A DNA stretch of 45,578 nucleotides, taken from positions 1,856,045 through 1,901,622 of the forward strand of contig BFEA01000098.1 in NCBI GenBank assembly GCA_003427395.1, given 5' to 3'. This document shows, in pieces, positions 31,759-41,074 of this stretch. The stretch is from Chara braunii. Lineage: Eukaryota > Streptophyta > Charophyceae > Charales > Characeae. Within the stretch, counting starts at the first letter, position 1. Every line of letters begins with the position of its first letter. The position numbers and the translations under genes were made by a program. Below the pieces are notes generated by a model. The model did not search any database, had not been told where the DNA came from, and was given only the letters and a program-made list of their open reading frames with translations.

Positions 31759-32680
31759 GTAGCACAAGTGTGCCGCTTTGGCGGCAGACTTGTGTGTGGG
31801 CACTTGGCGCTGAATTACACAAACGTGGCCAACCTTGCATTTTCTATTATATTAGCTATCTATACCTTCTTGTTATGGATGCATGTTTTGTCTGATGTGG
31901 AGGAAATGACAAAGAGAATTTGGGGTGCTTTAACAACACAGACACCTACACACAATGGTGTTTTTCATTGAGAGGCGCATGGAGGGTGGGTGGAAGACTA
32001 GCTCTCTCTCTTTCAGCGGTGTTGTGTGTGAAGAGGTGGAGAGCTCCCTTCACACTCTACCCAAAAACGAAATAGTGGGGCTGCTAGGTTGTAAGCGGGA
32101 CATGATTTATGCATGGTTGCTATCGGAAGGTGTACGCGAGAATCATGTCGTGAATGAGAAGAGGCAGGGGGAGATGGACCACCAGGGGGAGGTCAGGTGC
32201 CTGGTCAGGCAGGGAGGAGAAGGTCGCCATGGAATTTTTTGGGGCTGGAGTAGATGAATAACGATGAAGTGGGATGGTGAGGATGTGGAATCAGGAGCAG
32301 GAGGGTCTGAATTTGGTCGGTTAGCGTCACAAACACCCCTTCCTCTTTCTCTCTCTCACTGCATCTCTCTCTCTTTCTCTAACAGAGAGGGGTGTTTCTG
32401 ACTCTACTTTGTTTTTGAGAGACAAAACTCTTATAGCTGAGGGGGAGAGTATCGCCAGCTGCTCATCTTAACAGAGTATAGGATATCCATTTGATGATAC
32501 GTTAAACAAAAACTGAAGATTCTATCCCCAACGTCATGAAAGGGAAGATTCATTGACAAAACAAAGAAAAAGAAAGATTCAACCACTTGCATCCTGAGAA
32601 ATATTCGACCCCTTTCATCCACAGATGAAGGTTCAACCCAAGGAAAAGTTTTTTTGGGGGGGGTGGGGGGGGGGTCTGGA
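31759..32680. other. Unassigned sequence with one small ORF
   Basis: An open frame of 100 codons (31955-32257, plus) begins at an ATG and has no recognised domain. A CT-rich stretch lies at about 32340-32385. I see no further support for a gene. Confidence 0.4.
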
Positions 32681-32685
32681 GGGAG

Positions 32686-32835
32686 GGAGAGAGAGAGAGA
32701 GAGAGAGAGAAATTCAGGGGATAGTAGGAGGGAGGGAGGTTCAATTTCGAGTTTTCTTTTGACGCTGTATCCAAAGTCTTTCTGCGATTGCTGTGATGTT
32801 TGCTGTTCCCTGTTTCTAGACTGAAAAAGATTGAC

Positions 32836-32903
<68 letters not shown>

Positions 32904-33030
32904 TCAGGGGATAGTAGGAGGGAGGGAGGTTCAATTTCTAGTTTTCTTTTGACGCTGTATCCAAAGTCTTTCTGCTATTTCTGTGATGTTTGCTGTTCCC
33001 TGTTTCTAGACTGAAAAAGATTGACAATGA
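32686..33030. repeat. Direct duplication of a 130-bp block around GA microsatellites
   Basis: The block AATTCAGGGGATAGTAGGAG to GAAAAAGATTGACAATGA occurs at 32711-32840 and 32901-33030, with a period of 190. Each is preceded by a GA run (about 32688-32711 and 32839-32901). The copies differ at about four positions. The second copy ends 15 bases before a splice-acceptor-like TTGCTTGCAG. Confidence 0.95.
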
Positions 33031-33045
33031 GTGTTTTGCTTGCAG

Positions 33046-34460
33046 GGTATGTTTATCTGGATATCATTAACCAAACCCGTCCATTGTTGCTCGATAGAGA
33101 ACTATTAGAATTTGTTACTGTGGATCACATGTTGGGTGTTTCATTGTAAAGTTATTGGGAGAATATGGTTGCTCACTTGTGGCCAAAAAGAAAGAATAAA
33201 AGTGGCTTCATTCTATTTTTCTTGCAGGCGGGTCTGCCAATTCCCAGTGTGCCTATGTGGTACTTCGTACCTACTATTTTCAGACTTTGTTTCACTGAGG
33301 TACTTGTGGAAAGCAGAAAAATGTTGCATGTATGGACGTCAGTTGCAAAAGTCACTCAATTTTTGCTTGTGTGGGCATCCGCCAATAGACAGGAACGAGC
33401 TTGTCTAAGCCTTCCCTTTAATATCTGGTGTTTGCTTGCAGGTTGCGAAGAGGCTGGAGTGTGCTGTTGGCCGTGTACGTCTCGTTCATCAAGGCCGTGA
33501 GCTCGTCCATGATGCTCAGGTTGGTGTGCTTGTTCTATATTTTTTCCCCTTGATAAAATATTCATTTGTCTTTTCTTTAAATAAAACAAGTCCTTATGCT
33601 CCTTGCTATAGTTCATTGTGGCTTTCCTCCTTGTACCTTTTTGCTCGAATTCAGAGAGTTGCCACCTCTCTTTAAAGGTGCAGGTGTCTACTGAGAATCG
33701 CAGCATAGGCAGACCTTGCATCTGGTTTCAATTGTTGTTCGTATAATTCTGGGGAGCGTCATTCCAGTCCTTTTTCTCCCAGTAAGTCGAAAACACATAA
33801 TTTATTCACTCGTGTATCCTTCGATTTGGTTGGCGGGTCCCTAATCAGCATTGATTGCTCCGTGTTACAGGGGGATTGACTATCAGCTTGCCCGCCCTTC
33901 TCATGTATTCCTCTCAGGTTTTGTGTGTGACGATGTCAGCTTCAACTTTTTGCATCTAGAACTACGAGAAGGCATCATTGAACCCCCTCATACGGGGCAT
34001 TCGCCGAGTGCGTACAACCATCCCGTTGCATGCTTATCAGTGTTGTGGCTTTCCTTCTGGTTGTCACGACCTGGCTGGGTTTTGGGATATCTCTGTCTGG
34101 GAATTGTGCTTCCATGGTGCAGTTTCTGAATCGTGCTCATCCATGAGTTTCAACTGCATGTTGTTGATGCCCGTTGTTGAGCGCATTGGTCCTTCAGGGG
34201 GACCCTCCAGACCGCGTCACACAGGATTTAGCAGGACTTCACGGAGTTCTGCCGCTCGGGCCGAGTGTGAATGCCATACTTCTCGCGAACCCCTGCGACA
34301 AGATACGGTCATGCGAGGTAGAACTTATCTCGACCTACGGGAGTTGTCACCATTCCTTCAGTGGGTGTATCCCCACGGAGCTGCCAAACTATGTGAGAAA
34401 GCTTCTCGGGTGCAATTACATCTGTGGCCCAGCCGAGGGCGTTTCTCGATCGCTGTAGCA
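33046..34460 (+). CDS. Candidate multi-exon gene, unrecognised (partial model)
   Basis: Several stretches look like exons with plant-type splice sites and compatible phase. 33046 onward follows TTGCTTGCAG and opens as YVYLDIINQTRPLLLDRELL. 33228-33299 (24 codons, phase 0) is bounded by TTCTTGCAG and GAG/gtactt. 33442-33519 (26 codons, phase 0) is bounded by TTGCTTGCAG and CAG/gttggt and reads AKRLECAVGRVRLVHQGREL, a pattern like the second half of a ubiquitin-like fold. 34198-34317 (40 codons, phase 0) is bounded by CCTTCAG and GAG/gtagaa; read through instead, its frame stops at 34458. Neither start nor true end is known. The exon calls are by eye and some may be chance. Confidence 0.3.
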
Positions 34461-35155
34461 TAGGGGGTATGTGCGGTCGGACCTGTACGCGAACCGTCGC
34501 TTAGGCTCTAATCTCCCAAGCGTGATTCTGCGCCGGTCGACTAGATGACCAATCTAGCAATTCGATACACTTGCAAAGTCCCTTTTTCAGTTCGACCCAT
34601 AATTGTTTCGGTGTGTGAACAAGCAGACATCGCACACTGTCGCACTTTTTCCAGTCAGGCCACTTCTGGTGACCAGAAAGCCAACAGGCTGTCACGCAGG
34701 ATTTTGATGACTTTTGCAATAAATAACTTAAGTAATGCGAATCCCTTTGTGTTCTGTATGTCCGGCTTCGAGTGAGACCCTTCAATTGCGGTCATCACCG
34801 GTCCCCTGTCTTAAACCACCGGTACTTGGCCCTGCTATCGATACCAAGCCTGGAAACGGGCTGCATGCCGTTTTGTGCCGACTCTCAAGCGCAACCAAAA
34901 AAAAATTGTTTTGGCTGGCGGTGCCAGCTTTTGAGGGCTGGTAACCCGAGCCTCTGGAAGTTGCGGGGTGTTAAAGACAGTGCCGCGCGGCCGATGTATG
35001 GGCCAAGTAGTGGTGGTTTAAGAATCTTTTATTATGATTCGGAACAGCGAAGATCATGCATGTAATAATTGTAAAATTTCAGTATGTCTTGCATATTGGA
35101 GGTTGTCAATTTACTAATTTTGAGAACTGTGACAAGATCATCAGAAAGCATAACT
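34461..35155. other. Unassigned sequence
   Basis: Short frames only, with no domain, repeat or RNA structure recognised. Confidence 0.4.
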
Positions 35156-36028
35156 TCAAGCGAGGTCAATGGAAGTAGAGCAGGACTGACTGACTCCAGG
35201 AAAGGATGAGATAAACGAGGGAAATTGAGAACTCGTAATAATCTCAGAAATTACAAATGAAAAGACATTGCCAGCACTTGTCAAGAGTCCTCGCTCATTT
35301 CTCTTAACTCTCGTCCTCAATCTTTCATTTGACTGTGCGTCTCTCGTGCCTTGAGCCATGCCCATGTACTTCACGAGGTTGTAGCCTAGGGATGGAGAGC
35401 CACCTAAAGCCATCAAGTTTCACATATGTCCAAAGATACGAAAGTCAACCATAGCACAAAGCTCCTCCCACAGAGTAGGAAGGTAAGGCTTGGAGAATAT
35501 CCCTCGTCTGAGGTGCTGAAACTTTGAGGGTTCGGTCACTGCCATGTAGTCAATCTCTGCAGGGGAGATATACCTCTTGGCCAATTTAACCAGGTCACCC
35601 TAATAAGAACCATCTGAGAGAAAAAAAGGGACTGGAGGCCTGGGGTAATCTGTATAGAGCTTGGGTCCAAAGCTACGGATCGGTGTTGTACCACTCTCAT
35701 CAAGGTCACGCCCTCTCTCCTCAAGGTATGAATCAAAGTGCTCATGGGTTTCATTGCCCTTTTTCACAAAGGGCCTCAGGTCATGATTTACAGATCCTCT
35801 TGTTTGAAACAAACTGAATATCGACATATTGATACTGGAAAGTATCCTTGGAAACAATCCCGTTGAGACTGGAATTGAGGAGATAGTACTCATGTCAGAA
35901 TGTATGCTGGAAACAGATCAAGGTAATGACAAATTCTGATTGATAGTGATCAAAGGAGTATTGATGATAGCTTCCACTAACTGAGTGTCAGCGATGAGGG
36001 CACTGATTGATTGATACAGGTTTGAAAA
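35156..36028 (-). pseudogene. Long decayed reading frame, unrecognised (291 codons, three internal stops)
   Basis: A single minus-strand frame runs from 36028 to the stop at 35156, interrupted only by TGA (35918-35920), TAG (35600-35602) and TGA (35420-35422). About fourteen stops would be expected in random sequence of this length. Sampled segments look protein-like: THEHFDSYLEERGRDLDESG, VKLAKRYISPAEIDYMAVTE, FSKPYLPTLWEELCAMVDFR. I do not recognise the family. It could be a dead host gene, a transposon gene or an integrated viral gene. No ATG precedes the first stop in a convincing context. Confidence 0.5.
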
Positions 36029-36526
36029 TTAATATTAATGATGTCTTGGATGCTTGGAAGGCTGTTGAGTAACTAGCCACTGGTCACCGAAAATCGAGAG
36101 AAGTTGTGGATTATGGAATGATGCTGGGTTATTGAACGATGCTGGATGGGAGCTCACTGAGGTGCTCTATGGTGTTATGATCCGGACCAATTTCGAGATA
36201 CACATCCATCAGATAGTACAATGCCGTCCAATTGCAGAAAGAAATGAATGAACTTGAGAGGGGAGAAGAAAGAAGAGGAAGATGATGTACACCAGCATAG
36301 ACAAATGACAAGGCTCTTGTTCTTCGCCCAACAATCTCCTCCTCCTTATCTCCCCCTTCTCTTATTCATACAAGAAATAATAATACAATGTTGAATGGCT
36401 GATCCAGAATCATTGTCAGAGTTCCTCTTCTACTGCCCCACTTGAGGTCCACCATAGCCATGGCCACCTCTTCCTCCCTTCGTCATCATAGGCCGAGGCT
36501 ATGGCGGACTACTAGGCCTTGCCCAG
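36029..36526. other. Unassigned sequence
   Basis: No recognised feature. The frame feeding the 36527 exon is open back to a TAG at 36455-36457. Confidence 0.4.
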
Positions 36527-36958
36527 ATGCCCAAAGGACTACCCAAAGCAGCTATGGCCGCTCCAACTCAGGTTGCCATGCCTGACTCTGCCTCGAAGCT
36601 TCTTGGTGTAGCTCTCCGCAGTTGGGGACTCCCTGCTGCAGCGCCCACCAAGGTGATGAAGATGTCTGCCACCATAGCCAGGTAAGTACCCCTGGCGCTC
36701 CCCCCCCTTTCTGTCCTTCTTCCTGCTTTGTGTCCTTCTCCTTCTCCCAACAGCGCTGCTCCGGATAGCGCTGCTCCAGCCGGTGCTTCAACCAGTGTGT
36801 CGCCAAACTTGCACACCGAGAATGAGGCCGGGCTCTTCGCCCGGCTGGGAGATATAGCGGCCTGCTTGCCTCTTCGGGCGGTGACTTCCAGGCCGCTCGA
36901 CCTTCCAAGCAACCGGTACCACCTCCCTTTCGGAGGGAAAATTCATTGCAGACTCTGA
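36527..36958 (+). CDS. Candidate two-exon small gene (119 aa), unrecognised
   Basis: Exon 1 is 36527-36681 from the ATG in CCCAGATGCCC. The intron is 36682-36753 (72 bp) with GTAAGT at its start and a pyrimidine tract ending CCCAACAG. Exon 2 is 36754-36958, ending in TGA. Exon 1 ends after two bases of a codon and exon 2 supplies the third, so the phase is kept and the total is exactly 120 codons. The product is rich in Ala, Pro and Leu (MPKGLPKAAMAAPTQVAMPD at the start) with no known domain. The minus strand is also open here, which weakens the call. The frame is open upstream to 36455, so further 5' exons are possible. Confidence 0.35.
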
Positions 36959-37122
36959 TATTGCCCTTACAGGGCCTAGACCCAGACTGGTTGGACTTGT
37001 ACTCGCCTAGACCTAACCTACAACTATTGGGCCTTCCTGCTTCAATCCCTCAATGTCACGCCGGTGGGAGATCCGTCCGTCGGATATTCAGGTAGGATTA
37101 CGGAGAGCGGATTACAGATCTG
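36959..37122. other. Junction between candidate gene and second gypsy element
   Basis: Integrase coding similarity ends abruptly near 37120 after DMTPNRLHYS. No LTR, polypurine tract or target duplication is seen, so the element is 3'-truncated here. Confidence 0.5.
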
Positions 37123-37980
37123 TCAACTGTAATGCAACCTGTTGGGTGTCATGTCGGTGGCAGAATGGACGGAGTTGTTGTACAACTCCTTAACGGAATA
37201 CGGCTCTTCATCCCATGCTTCCTGATCCGGAATAATCAAGGCGCGGAGAAGTTGAAACACAGTTTGGTTGATCTCCTCATCCAAACCATTGGCTTCGGGG
37301 TGTGGGCCAGATGTCATACACTGCCTGATTCCTAGTTGAGGCGTGAAGGCCTTCCATTCAGTAGTAATGAAGCGCGGATCCCGATCGCTCACAAGAGTCT
37401 TCGGGGTTCCGAACTGCGGAATGTACTTCTGTTTGAACTCACGGATCACTAATTCTGTTTGAGCGTGAGGTGGCAAAGGGATCAGATTAAGGAACTTAAA
37501 GAATCAGTCAACAATCACCATGACTTGTGAGTAGTCGTTCTGACTTACCTTTCCCAAGTCGGTGAAGTTGACGGAGACGGACTCCCCGGGACCATCGCGA
37601 ATGGGAAGGGGTGTGAGTAGCCCCATGGGCTTTTGCCTGCATGGTTTGATTCGTTGACAAACTTGGCATTCAACCACAAACCTTTTAGCAGTCCCTTTCA
37701 TGCCAGGCCAATCAAACTGTCTCAACAGATTTGCGTACATCTTTGCCATGGCGAAGTGTTCGCTCCGACCATGAGCCAAATCCAGAAAGTGCGTGCGGAG
37801 AGGCTCATGGTTGGGCACACACAAGCGGTCGTGGTTCCCGTAGCGACTGAAAATCAGTTCTCCATACGCGTGAAAATCAGGCTGACTGCTAGGGTCAGCC
37901 CGCAGCCGCTCAAGGATGGGACTAAGCTTCGAATGGTAGCCACTTCCACCTACATGCATGTACTCACGGTGGCGAGACAA
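37123..37980 (-). pseudogene. Integrase fragment of the second gypsy element
   Basis: The zinc-binding part is good: HGRSEHFAMAKMYANLLRQF then CQVCQRIKPCRQKPMGLLTP (HHCC pattern). The core reads GPGESVSVNFTDLGKV with the first Asp, then after a frameshift TLVSDRDPRFITTEWKAFTP with the second, and HPEANGLDEEINQT carrying the catalytic Glu. AYN-like LYNNSVHSATDMTPNRLHYS closes the fragment at a stop. The GPY/F module and any chromodomain are missing. A frameshift lies near 37490. Confidence 0.9.
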
Positions 37981-38206
37981 TGCATCAGCAACTCGATTGT
38001 AAGCCCTTTTTGTGTCTCAACTCAAAGTCAAAAAAGTCAATTTCATGGAACCAGCGAAGTAACGTAGGGGACAGGGTAGTTTGCTCCTTGATCCACTTCA
38101 GATTCTCATGATCTGAGTACACTTTGAAGTGGCGGCCCTAAAGATAGTGTTTCCAATGGTCCAAAGTCGTACGCAAAACACGCATGTAGGTGGAAGTGGC
38201 TACCAT
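37933..38206. repeat. Perfect 25-nt inverted repeat in pol, arms 224 nt apart
   Basis: The left arm is 37933-37957 and the right arm is 38182-38206, exact reverse complements over 25 bases. The right arm lies at the RNase H end (SKRMPSEMVATSTYMRVLRT) and the left at the integrase start (REYMHVGGSGYHSKL). In most gypsy elements these two positions are unrelated, so one arm is probably an inverted copy of the other. Confidence 0.9.
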
Positions 38207-38752
38207 TTCGCTGGGCATGCGTTTGCTGTAATATTCGAGTGGTCGTAGGCCATCGCCGTCATCTTGCTGCAGCACTGCGCCGATTCCGTAGTGACCTGGA
38301 TCCATAGTAACTACGAATGTCAAATTGGGATCTGCAATGCGGAGTACTGGGTAACATACCAAGCCTTCTTTCAAAGCTTCAAAGGAATTCGTGCAAGCGG
38401 TGTCCCAAGAATAGGGAACATTTTTATTTGTCAACCGTGACAATGGACGAGCAACAATGGAGAAGCGGGGAACAAACTTTCGATAGTATGATGCAAGACC
38501 AAGAAAACAGTGCAGTTCGCGAACGTTCACGGGTTGAGGCCAATTGCATATGACCTCAACCTTGGTTGCCTCAGGTTCTAGGCCTGTAGCAGACAACCAA
38601 TGCCCAAGATCGATGACGCTATCTATCCCAAACTCAGATTTCTCTAGGTTGAAATGGAGTTGCGTCTTCTTGAGGATAGTGAGCACTTCCTCGAGGTGCT
38701 TTTCCTCCATGGAATTGCTGAAGATTAGTATATCATCGAGGTATACCACCAC
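38138..38752 (-). pseudogene. RT palm (YLDD) to RNase H of the second gypsy element
   Basis: It starts [20 protein letters not shown] (catalytic YLDD) and runs without a stop through HFNLEKSEFGIDSVIDLGHW, CFLGLASYYRKFVPRFSIVA, SFEALKEGLVCYPVLRIADP and FVVTMDPGHYGIGAVLQQDD (the RNase H start, with the catalytic Asp), ending at LDHWKHYL. The Asp-Ala-Ser motif of RNase H is here Asp-Pro-Gly. The remaining RNase H (37981-38137) is broken. This is the best-preserved stretch of coding sequence in the window (204 codons). Confidence 0.92.
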
Positions 38753-38800
38753 GAACCGGCCAATCTGTTCGCGGAGGACTTTGTCATGAGGCTTTGGAAG

Positions 38801-39079
38801 GTGGCTGATGTGTTCGTGAGACCGAAGGGCATGGCTGATGTGTTCGTGAGACCGAAGGGCATTACGATAAACTCGTAAAGCTCGTCGCGTGTTTTGAACG
38901 CAGTCTTGTGCTGGTCCGCAGCATCGACTTCAAATTGGTGGTAGCCAGACTTGGAAGGTGGCCGGTGCGTTCGTGAGACCGAAGGGCATTACGGTAAACT
39001 GGTGAAGCCCATCTCGTGTTTTGAACGCAGTCTTGTGTTGGTCCGCATGATCGACTTCAATCTGGTGGTAGCCAGACTT
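38801..39079 (-). repeat. 30-bp and 127-bp duplications in RT
   Basis: GTTCGTGAGACCGAAGGGCA occurs at 38812, 38842 and 38969. The first step (30 bp) is a near-perfect tandem copy. The second (127 bp) repeats the whole block through GGTGGTAGCCAGACTTG with several substitutions. 127 is not a multiple of three, and the duplication separates the [10 protein letters not shown] block from YLDD. Confidence 0.93.
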
Positions 39080-39500
39080 GAGATCGATCTTGGAAAAGAC
39101 CTTGCACCCACTTGCGGCATCAAGCAAGTCATCTATGCGGAGCAATGGATAGGCGTTTTTTCTTGTGATGTGGGTTAGACCGCGATAGTCAATACACATG
39201 CGGAACTTGCCTCCTTTCTTCGGAACAAGCAAATGGGAGCACCAAATTCAGACTCACTAGGCTTGATCCACCCTTTGTCAATCAATTCGTCAATCTGTCA
39301 TCGGAGTTCCTCCAACTCGTCGGGTCCCATTCGGTATACGCAGCCCTTTGGAGGAACAGCACCCTCGACCAACTCGATGGTGTGTCGGACCAATTGCGGG
39401 GGGACTCAATGTGGCTCGGCCAAAACTTCTGGGAACCGATCGAGTAGGTTTTGGATGTTTGGTGGAATCGGTGGGGGTGGAGGATCAGCAAAGGGATCAC
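38930..39500 (-). pseudogene. RT fingers and palm of the second gypsy element
   Basis: After a linker ending MGPDELEELR, a stop precedes [80 protein letters not shown] and [16 protein letters not shown] follow in one frame (38930-39232). These are the canonical RT blocks with the first catalytic Asp. A frameshift lies near 39230. Confidence 0.92.
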
Positions 39501-39906
39501 CTAGATCAGGTCGCAGGTCGCGAATAGAGGCAACCGAATCTGAAGTAGGATCATTTGGACTAGTAAAAGGTAGAGAAGTAGAGGTGCTAGAAGTAAAAGT
39601 ACTAGAAGTAGAATTACTAGCTGAAGTAGTAGTGGTATTAACCGCAAAAGTAGATGGCACATGGATAGGGCGAACAAAGGCAACATACAACTGTTTGTCC
39701 TCTTTGTGCTTGCGCCATTTCTTGCAGAACTTCATAGCATTCAAAAAAGTCACTGGGGACTCGTGCTTCTCATCCAAGAGGACGGGAAGCTTGTTCCCTT
39801 GAGCATCTTTGACCATGAAAAGTGACTCCTTCCACTTGGTCCACGCAGTGGGACTACAACCAGCCCAAGCCAAGGACAGCGTCGAAGGGGCACTTGTCAA
39901 GGACAT
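39406..39906 (-). pseudogene. Protease-RT linker of the second gypsy element
   Basis: A frame reading LPVLLDEKHESPVTFLNAMK, FCKKWRKHKEDKQLYVAFVR and then a Thr/Ser-rich run (codons from repeated AAGTAGTAC-type bases, about 39540-39650), followed by PPPPPIPPNIQNLLDRFPEV. The final part matches the fixed element between protease and RT in gypsy pols. The low-complexity run is typical of a fast-evolving linker. Confidence 0.75.
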
Positions 39907-39941
39907 AGAAATTCAACCAGTGGGTGACGGTTTTGTCCTTG

Positions 39942-40274
39942 TCAAAGGTAGTGCGCACACCTTTGACTGCATGCGTACAAAAAAACTCCTTTGTTGCCAA
40001 CTTGGGTTCGGCAAGGGTTCTGCAAGGCCACTTGCTTCATTCCCAAGCCCACTTTGCGTATCCCATGAGGTGACATAAAGTTAGCCGTAGCACCACAATC
40101 AATCAAGACACGTAGATAGCGGTGGTTTTTTAGAAGTTTGAAGAAAATCAACTTCATTGTCCCTTGCTGTTTCATCTCATCCCAATGCTCCAAGTGGTAG
40201 TGGAAGTCGACCGTCCCAGACTCCTGCCAAGGCTCGACATACACAACATTACACACTTCAGCCTTGGCTTCCAC
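39942..40274 (-). pseudogene. Retropepsin-like protease of the second gypsy element
   Basis: HRYLRVLIDCGATANFMSPH contains the active-site triad as D-C-G-A in place of D-S/T-G-A; this variant with Cys also occurs in plant gypsy proteases. FMSP continues the standard flap-side strand. IRKVGLGMKQVALQNPCRTQ follows. The frame then ends at 39942, so the second half of the protease is in another frame. Confidence 0.85.
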
Positions 40275-40387
40275 AGATGATTAGGCTTGAAGGGAGGACT
40301 GTTGACTTGCATCAGATCCAGTCTCCCTTGCCGTGGAGTGTGTTGAAATCGACTCTATGCCCGGGTCTGGTTTCCCTGCAGCCTATA

Positions 40388-40425
40388 GCAATCCTGTACC
40401 TTATGGTTCGGTTTTTGGCAATGCA
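40388..40425 (-). pseudogene. CCHC zinc knuckle of gag, broken by one base
   Basis: Across two frames the order is C-I-H-C-Q-K-P-N-H-K-V-Q-D-C, which is Cx2Cx4Hx4C, the nucleic-acid-binding knuckle of retroelement Gag. The first Cys lies in one frame and the rest in the next, so a single-base change separates them. Confidence 0.8.
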
Positions 40426-40426
40426 G

Positions 40427-41074
40427 TCATACTCCCTTCTTGAGTCTACCCCGCCAGCCATTTTCAGTGATCCGGAGGTCGACCCACGATTTAGTGGTCG
40501 CATCTTTCGGTTTTGCTGGGATTTTGACTACATTGGGAAGTTGGGCATAGCTCCTCTCGCATATCGATTCGGTCCCTTTGCATTCGCTGTTTTTTTTAAA
40601 GGCAGTAATTTTTTCCTCTTCTTGGTTTATATCAGACTCATGGGCTGACAAACAGGCTATATCAGTGTCATGTTCTTGGTCGTCACCAAGAGTGGGGTCA
40701 TCTGCATTGGCCTCCTCTTCAGCCTCCAGCAGGTCATGCACAACAAAACGACTGCTGCCTTTGAACCGCCTGCCGCCCATGGGCTTTTTGCTGCCTGCTG
40801 TGGAGACGGGTCTATCGCCTGGAGACTGACTATGTCCTTCATCATAGTGAACCATTCAGTGTACCCAATGAAGTCCCTGCCTAGGCGATTTGTGAAGCTG
40901 GTGGGAACCGCGCCTTTGACAATATCCAAGCAAAGATTGATGAGTCAGTTCTACATCGGGTGTAGCAAACATCTTGCTGAGGTAAGTTTGGAGGCTTTTC
41001 ATGGAGCACGTCCACTTGCTGCGTTTGATTTTATCAAGCTGGCTTCTTGCTCTTGCTGCAGCGTGTGGATCCAT
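40427..41074 (-). pseudogene. Gag region of the second gypsy element
   Basis: Three overlapping frames together make a gag. 41074-40856 holds RSKWTCSMKSLQTYLSKMFA and TPDVELTHQSLLGY. 40929-40657 continues with DIVKGAVPTSFTNRLGRDFI and TEWFTMMKDIVSLQAIDPS. 40855-40427 continues with GGRRFKGSSRFVVHDLLEAE and an acidic tail. Each step is a frameshift, yet the blocks are continuous in meaning. The zinc knuckle and protease follow. Confidence 0.82.

Larger units (their letters stand above)
37123..41074 (-). mobile_element. Second Ty3/gypsy element, minus strand, LTRs not found
   Basis: From right to left: gag (three frames), a CCHC zinc knuckle, aspartic protease, Ser/Thr-rich linker, RT, RNase H and integrase. 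It is truncated in integrase at about 37123, and no LTR or primer-binding site was found to the right of 41074. Frameshifts, stops, a 30-bp, a 127-bp and an inverted 25-nt duplication are present. It is a different copy, and probably a different lineage, from the 22219-31758 element (distinct motifs around the protease and linker). Confidence 0.92.

Noticed and set aside
32431-32934. Minus-strand ORF rich in Leu/Ser
   Set aside because: It is the translation of GA microsatellites and the duplicated 130-bp block.
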